A stretch of DNA of 32,710 nt from Candidatus Zambryskibacteria bacterium RIFOXYC1_FULL_39_10 (GTDB lineage Bacteria; Patescibacteriota; Minisyncoccia; Phycocordibacterales; WO2-35-19). Under the pieces are notes generated by a model. The model did not search any database, was not told where the DNA came from, and was given only the letters and a program-made list of their open reading frames with translations. Where the stretch lies: contig MHWW01000011.1 in NCBI GenBank assembly GCA_001824275.1, forward strand, positions 34,767-67,476, read 5' to 3'. The translations under genes were made by a program, and so were the position numbers. Positions 29,200 through 32,710 of the stretch are shown here, piece after piece. Position 1 is the first letter of the stretch, and every line of letters starts with the position of its first letter.

Positions 29200-30651
29200 G
29201 TGTCTAAAAACTTTTACATAACAACTACTCTGCCATATGTAAACTCTGATCCTCATATTGGTTTTGCGATGGAAATTGTAAGAGCTGATGTTATTACGCG
29301 TACAAAAAAGCTCCAAGGTTTTGAAGTGTTTTTTAATACTGGTACTGATGAACATGGTCAAAAAATTTATCAAAAAGCTATTGAGACAAATAAGTCTCCA
29401 CAAGAATATGTAGATGAATGGGCCGAAAAATTTCGTGGACTTATAGATTTGCTTCAGATATCAAAAGATGTGCACTTTATTCGAACCACAGATGATTGGC
29501 ATGTAAGGGCAGCTCAAGAATTTTGGAAAACTTGTGACAAGAATGGATTTATTTATAAAAAATCATACCAAATTAAATATTGTGTCGGTTGTGAACTAGA
29601 AAAAACTGATTCCGAATTGGTTGATGGCAAATGCCCAATTCACCCAAATAATGAAATAGAACTTAGAGATGAAGAAAATTATTTTTTTAAATTCTCTTCT
29701 TTTCAAAAGCAGTTGTTGGATTTATATGAAAAGAGACCAGATTTTGTTGTCCCTGATTTTCGTCAGAACGAAATAAAGCTGTTTGTAGAAAGAGGATTAG
29801 AAGATTTTTCAATTTCTCGTCTGAAATCAAAAATGCCATGGGGGATACCAGTGCCGGGCGATCCTGAACAGGTGATGTATGTTTGGTTTGATGCCTTGGT
29901 TAATTACATTTCAACATTAGGTTATCCGCAGGATAAAGACAATTTCCAAAAATTTTGGGTAAGTGGTACACCAACCCAATATTGCGGCAAAGATAATTTA
30001 AGGATGCAGTCAGCAATGTGGCAGGCAATGCTTCTGGCTGCCGGGCTTCCACACTCTCACCAAATAGTAATAAATGGATTTTTTACTGGAGAAGGTGGAC
30101 TTAAAATGTCTAAATCTGTTGGTAATACTGTAGACCCTTATGAAGTTGTAGAAAAATATGGAGCAGAGGCACTGCGCTATTATGTTTGCGGAGAAGTATC
30201 AATGTTTGAAGATAGTCCTGTCTCAATTGATTTAATCAAACAATCTTATAATACAAAACTAGCAAATGGTTTGGGTAATTTGGTTTCGAGAATAATGAAA
30301 ATGTCAGAGAGCAATACCCCAAGATTAAATGAAGAAAAAATTGAAAGATTGGAAGAGGAAGAAATACCAAAAAACTTTTTGGAATATTTAGAAAAATTTG
30401 AAATAAATAAGGCATGTGATTATGTTTGGAACAAAATAGGGGAGATGGATAAATTTATTCAAGAAAACCAACCCTTTAAAGTGGTGAAAACAGATAAAGA
30501 AAAAGGCGACAAAATGATTTCTGATTTGGTGATGAGACTCTATTCTGTTGCCAAAATGCTTAACCCGATTTTACCCGAGACTTCTGAAAAAATAAAAGAG
30601 CTTATTAAACAAAACAAAACTCCAGAGAAACCACTTTTTGAAAGAAAATAA
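29200..30651 (+). CDS. metG: Methionyl-tRNA synthetase (without C-terminal tRNA-binding domain)
   Basis: The 483-residue product has TTTLPYVNSDPHIGF (HIGH), a zinc knuckle with CVGCELEKTD and CPIHPN, WFDALVNYISTLGYP, and LKMSKSVGN (KMSKS), followed by a helical anticodon domain. It ends without the OB-fold domain of longer MetRS; a separate copy of that domain is encoded at 15994-16317. The start is GTG (29200), giving SKNFYITTTLPYVN, with the extended -10 TGGTATTCT ending 6 nt upstream. The stop codon is the start of a GC-rich hairpin repeat. Confidence 0.95.
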   Translation: MSKNFYITTTLPYVNSDPHIGFAMEIVRADVITRTKKLQGFEVFFNTGTDEHGQKIYQKAIETNKSPQEYVDEWAEKFRGLIDLLQISKDVHFIRTTDDWHVRAAQEFWKTCDKNGFIYKKSYQIKYCVGCELEKTDSELVDGKCPIHPNNEIELRDEENYFFKFSSFQKQLLDLYEKRPDFVVPDFRQNEIKLFVERGLEDFSISRLKSKMPWGIPVPGDPEQVMYVWFDALVNYISTLGYPQDKDNFQKFWVSGTPTQYCGKDNLRMQSAMWQAMLLAAGLPHSHQIVINGFFTGEGGLKMSKSVGNTVDPYEVVEKYGAEALRYYVCGEVSMFEDSPVSIDLIKQSYNTKLANGLGNLVSRIMKMSESNTPRLNEEKIERLEEEEIPKNFLEYLEKFEINKACDYVWNKIGEMDKFIQENQPFKVVKTDKEKGDKMISDLVMRLYSVAKMLNPILPETSEKIKELIKQNKTPEKPLFERK

Positions 30652-30722
30652 CTCACCCCCAACCCCTCTCTTACATTTCCCTTTCTATTTCCCCCTTAAG
30701 GTAAGGGGGATTAAGGGGGTTA
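30649..30722. repeat. GC-rich hairpin repeat between metG and tatD
   Basis: Begins with TAACTCACCCCC, where TAA is the metG stop, and ends GGGGGTTATGTTA; inside is CCCCCTTA/TAAGGGGG. Like the copy after the rluD-like gene it starts at a stop codon and ends just before the next gene's -10-like element. Confidence 0.65.
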
Positions 30723-30738
30723 TGTTAAGATATGAGGG

Positions 30739-31524
30739 ATGAAATATATAGATATACATTGCCATTTGGATTCAGAAGATTATAACTCTGACAGGAGTGA
30801 GGTTTTGGCACGGCTCAAAAATACGGGAGGGGGAGCAATAACGATAGGCCCAACTCTGGAAGAATCAAAAAAAGCGATTGAAATAGCCGAGGCAAACGAT
30901 AATGTGTGGGCATGCATTGGGGTACACCCCGAGGGTGAGACAGAGTTTAACGAAAATGAATTTGAAGAAATGGTTAAATGCCCCAAAGTAGTTGGCATAG
31001 GAGAGTGTGGGCTTGAATATTTCGTGATGAAAAAGGAAGAAACTGAAAAATTTCAGAAAGAGCTTTTTATTAAACAAATTAAGTTTGCAATAAAGTACGA
31101 CAAACCACTGATGCTCCACATAAGACCAAGCAAAAAATCTCAGGATGCATATCTCGAAGCGTTGGATATTTTGATAAGCTACAAAAAAGAAGTCGGGGAA
31201 AAATTGAGAGGGAATGTACATTTTTTTGCAGGAGATGTCTCTATCGCTCAAAAGTTTTTGGATTTGGGTTTTACTCTGTCTTTCACTGGAGTGATTACTT
31301 TTACTCATGATTATGATGAAGTAATAAAATATATTCCCCAAGATTCATTAATGTCTGAAACTGATGCACCTTGGGTAGCGCCAGTGCCTTGGAGAGGCAA
31401 AAGAAATGAGCCGACTTATGTTATAGAAGTTATTAAAAAAATGGCAGAAATAAGGGGCGAAGATTTTGAAACTCTAAATAACGCAATAATTCAAAATTTT
31501 AAAAGGGTTTTCTTGCTTTCCTGA
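30739..31524 (+). CDS. tatD: TatD family metal-dependent deoxyribonuclease
   Basis: A TIM-barrel hydrolase of the TatD family (DNA exonuclease/repair roles). The 261 residues show the metal ligands in order: DIHCHLD at the N-terminus, GVHPE, GIGECGLEY, LMLHIRPS (His), VHFFAGD, and SETDAPWVAP (final Asp). TAAGAT lies 7 nt before the ATG. Confidence 0.92.
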   Translation: MKYIDIHCHLDSEDYNSDRSEVLARLKNTGGGAITIGPTLEESKKAIEIAEANDNVWACIGVHPEGETEFNENEFEEMVKCPKVVGIGECGLEYFVMKKEETEKFQKELFIKQIKFAIKYDKPLMLHIRPSKKSQDAYLEALDILISYKKEVGEKLRGNVHFFAGDVSIAQKFLDLGFTLSFTGVITFTHDYDEVIKYIPQDSLMSETDAPWVAPVPWRGKRNEPTYVIEVIKKMAEIRGEDFETLNNAIIQNFKRVFLLS

Positions 31525-31541
31525 GCCTCATGTGTTAAATT
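31513..31541 (+). promoter_or_regulatory. Promoter of the rpsF-ssb-rpsR operon
   Basis: TTGCTT (31513-31518), 17 nt, TAAATT (31536-31541), inside the tatD 3' end. Expected start near 31548. Confidence 0.45.
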
Positions 31542-31545
31542 ACAA

Positions 31546-31619
31546 CTCTCAGGTCCGAGATGACCATTATTATAAAACATCTCTGCCTCGCTTCGCGGGG
31601 AGCCATCTGAGGACAAAAT
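31546..31619 (+). promoter_or_regulatory. Candidate S6:S18 ribosomal leader
   Basis: CTCAG/CTGAG, GAGATG/CATCTC and a CTCGC-ttcg-CGGGG hairpin fold the leader; a CCG lies in the 5' part and GAGGA (Shine-Dalgarno) next to the closing stem, 7 nt before the rpsF ATG. Leaders that bind S6:S18 are known before rpsF in other bacteria. The match here is by position and general shape only. Confidence 0.4.
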
Positions 31620-32129
31620 ATGAATGAAAATATAGATGATGTTGAGGTTTTAGTTTATGAAGTTGGCTATCACTTAATGCCAACCATTGAAGAGTCAGAC
31701 GTACTGGTCCATGTTGCCAAAATTAAATCACTAATTGATGAAAGAGAGGGAATCGTCATCTCAGAAGAGATGCCCAAGCTTGTTGCTCTCGCTTACGATA
31801 TTTCTAAAACTATAAATACTAAGAAGCAAAAATTTAGTAAAGCATATTTTGGTTGGGCAAAATTTGAAATGGACCCAGCTAAAATATTGGATTTAAAAAA
31901 TAAAATAGAAAGTTTGCCAGAAGTTTTGAGACTTTTGGTTATTAAAACTGTTAAGGAAAATACAATCCACACTCCAAAAATCCCTATGTTCAAAAGAGAA
32001 AACAAAGAAGAGGGCATGGTTACTTCAAAAAATTTCCCTACTCCAGTCGAAGAAGTAGAAAAAACAGAGGCCTCTGAAGAGGAAATTGATAAAAGTATCG
32101 ACGAACTTGTTGATAAGCAAACTTTATAA
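31620..32129 (+). CDS. rpsF: 30S ribosomal protein S6
   Basis: The 169-residue product has a ferredoxin-like S6 core (about 8-110): YEVGYHLMPTIEESDVLVHVAKIKSLID, then the AYFGWAKFEMDPAKILDLKNKIESLPEVLRLLVIKT half typical of S6, followed by an acidic tail of about 55 residues. The sequence match is weaker than for most ribosomal proteins, but the order S6, ssb, S18 is a classic conserved cluster and settles it. The leader has a Shine-Dalgarno. Confidence 0.85.
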   Translation: MNENIDDVEVLVYEVGYHLMPTIEESDVLVHVAKIKSLIDEREGIVISEEMPKLVALAYDISKTINTKKQKFSKAYFGWAKFEMDPAKILDLKNKIESLPEVLRLLVIKTVKENTIHTPKIPMFKRENKEEGMVTSKNFPTPVEEVEKTEASEEEIDKSIDELVDKQTL

Positions 32130-32145
32130 TTAATCTCCTAAATTT

Positions 32146-32604
32146 ATGTATATAAACAAAGCTCTACTTTATGGAAACTTGACTCGAGACCCAGAATTGA
32201 AGTCGCTACCATCAGGGTCTCAAGTGTGCGAATTTAGTATTGCTACTAATAGAGTTTGGAAAGATAAAAATGGAGCCAAACAAGAATCCGCTGATTACCA
32301 CAACATCGTTGTCTTCGGTCGTCAGGCAGAACTTATCAAACAATATCTTTATAAGGGTAGTGGAGTATTTCTAGAAGGAAGAATCCAGACAAGAAGTTGG
32401 GACGCGCAAGATGGTACCAAAAGATATCGAACTGAAATAGTCGCTGATAGAATCCAGTTTGGACCAAAGAGTGGTGGGGCTGCCGGTGGGGCTCAGTCAG
32501 CAGACTACAGCAAAGCATCACCTGATAAGCCAGCTAGCAAGGAAGAGGTACCTGCCATAGAGTATCCTGAAGAAGAAATTAATTCTGAAGATATTCCGTT
32601 CTAA
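32146..32604 (+). CDS. ssb: Single-stranded DNA-binding protein
   Basis: The 152-residue protein has an OB fold (INKALLYGNLTRDPELKSLPSG, then FSIATNRVWKD and YHNIVVFGRQAELIKQYLYKG), a Gly/Ala/Ser linker and the acidic tip EEINSEDIPF used to bind repair partners such as RecO. Between rpsF and rpsR, as usual. Confidence 0.96.
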   Translation: MYINKALLYGNLTRDPELKSLPSGSQVCEFSIATNRVWKDKNGAKQESADYHNIVVFGRQAELIKQYLYKGSGVFLEGRIQTRSWDAQDGTKRYRTEIVADRIQFGPKSGGAAGGAQSADYSKASPDKPASKEEVPAIEYPEEEINSEDIPF

Positions 32605-32643
32605 ATTATTCTAATTTCTAATTAACCTAATTATTCTAAAATT

Positions 32644-32710
32644 ATGACAAACAAACAAACCTGCTACTTCAAACAAAACGGCATCAAACATGTTGATTAC
32701 AAGGACACTG
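32644..32710 (+). CDS. rpsR: 30S ribosomal protein S18 (5' part only)
   Basis: ATG at 32644 encodes MTNKQTCYFKQNGIKHVDYK, matching the N-terminus of S18 (CxFCxxxxIxxIDYKD) with Lys where the second Cys is often found. The gene runs off the window. Confidence 0.9.
   Translation, partial: MTNKQTCYFKQNGIKHVDYKDT

Noticed and set aside
30865-31341. 158-codon minus-strand frame opposite tatD
   Set aside because: Antisense shadow of a clear tatD gene.

Overview
The window looks like chromosome from a Candidate Phyla Radiation (Patescibacteria) bacterium, probably of the Parcubacteria/Nomurabacteria type. This is inferred from gene content, AT-rich base composition, very tight packing, several single-domain or shortened core proteins, and small dispersed repeats of a kind I associate with that group. 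No rRNA is present, so placement is by gene style only.

Layout. 1-4 kb: a repeat, ruvB (-), a strongly structured RNA candidate with its own consensus promoter, the type IV pilus ATPase pilB (-), and an isolated GC-rich secreted-protein gene. 4-7.2 kb: tsaE, polA and a short protein resembling the collar domain of clamp-loader delta. 7.2-9.4 kb: an ECF-like sigma factor overlapping a small membrane protein, a hairpin-rich gap, tRNA-Lys with a GIY-YIG gene wedged between it and a broken copy of its 5' half, and doxX. 9.4-13.5 kb: a SpoU-type methyltransferase, then a minus-strand operon ruvA, murE-like, mutM and a membrane-anchored protein. 13.6-16.4 kb: rpsT, a HIT protein, a second GC-rich membrane protein with consensus signals, a serine-recombinase relic ending inside tRNA-Arg, a two-TM protein and a stand-alone tRNA-binding domain. 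16.4-19.6 kb: tRNA-Ser fused end to end with ruvX, the pilM-pilN-pilO-like operon, tRNA-Arg and tRNA-Val. 19.6-32.7 kb, all plus strand: a RluD-type pseudouridine synthase, ileS carrying an inserted histidine-phosphatase domain, recO, a large Ig-like surface protein, glyS, a PerM-type permease, metG, tatD, and rpsF-ssb-rpsR (the last cut by the window edge).

What stands out. (1) Four short elements with ends TCCCGTTAG/CTAACGGGA lie exactly at start codons (sigma factor, pilN, pilO, recO). Each is flanked by a perfect 4-nt duplication and its last A rebuilds the ATG. (2) IleRS contains a complete-looking histidine-phosphatase domain in its catalytic core. (3) The GIY-YIG gene takes its start codon from one tRNA-Lys copy and its stop codon from the next. 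(4) Eight genes have a -10 hexamer exactly 6 nt before the start codon, predicting leaderless mRNAs, while two GC-rich orphan genes carry consensus -35/-10, a Shine-Dalgarno and a terminator. (5) A second hairpin repeat family sits right after stop codons and also inside the coding regions of polA and rluD.

Functionally the region mixes DNA repair and replication (ruvA, ruvB, ruvX, mutM, polA, recO, ssb), translation (three tRNA synthetases, five tRNAs, ribosomal proteins S20, S6 and S18, tRNA/rRNA modification) and the type IV pilus inner-membrane machine.
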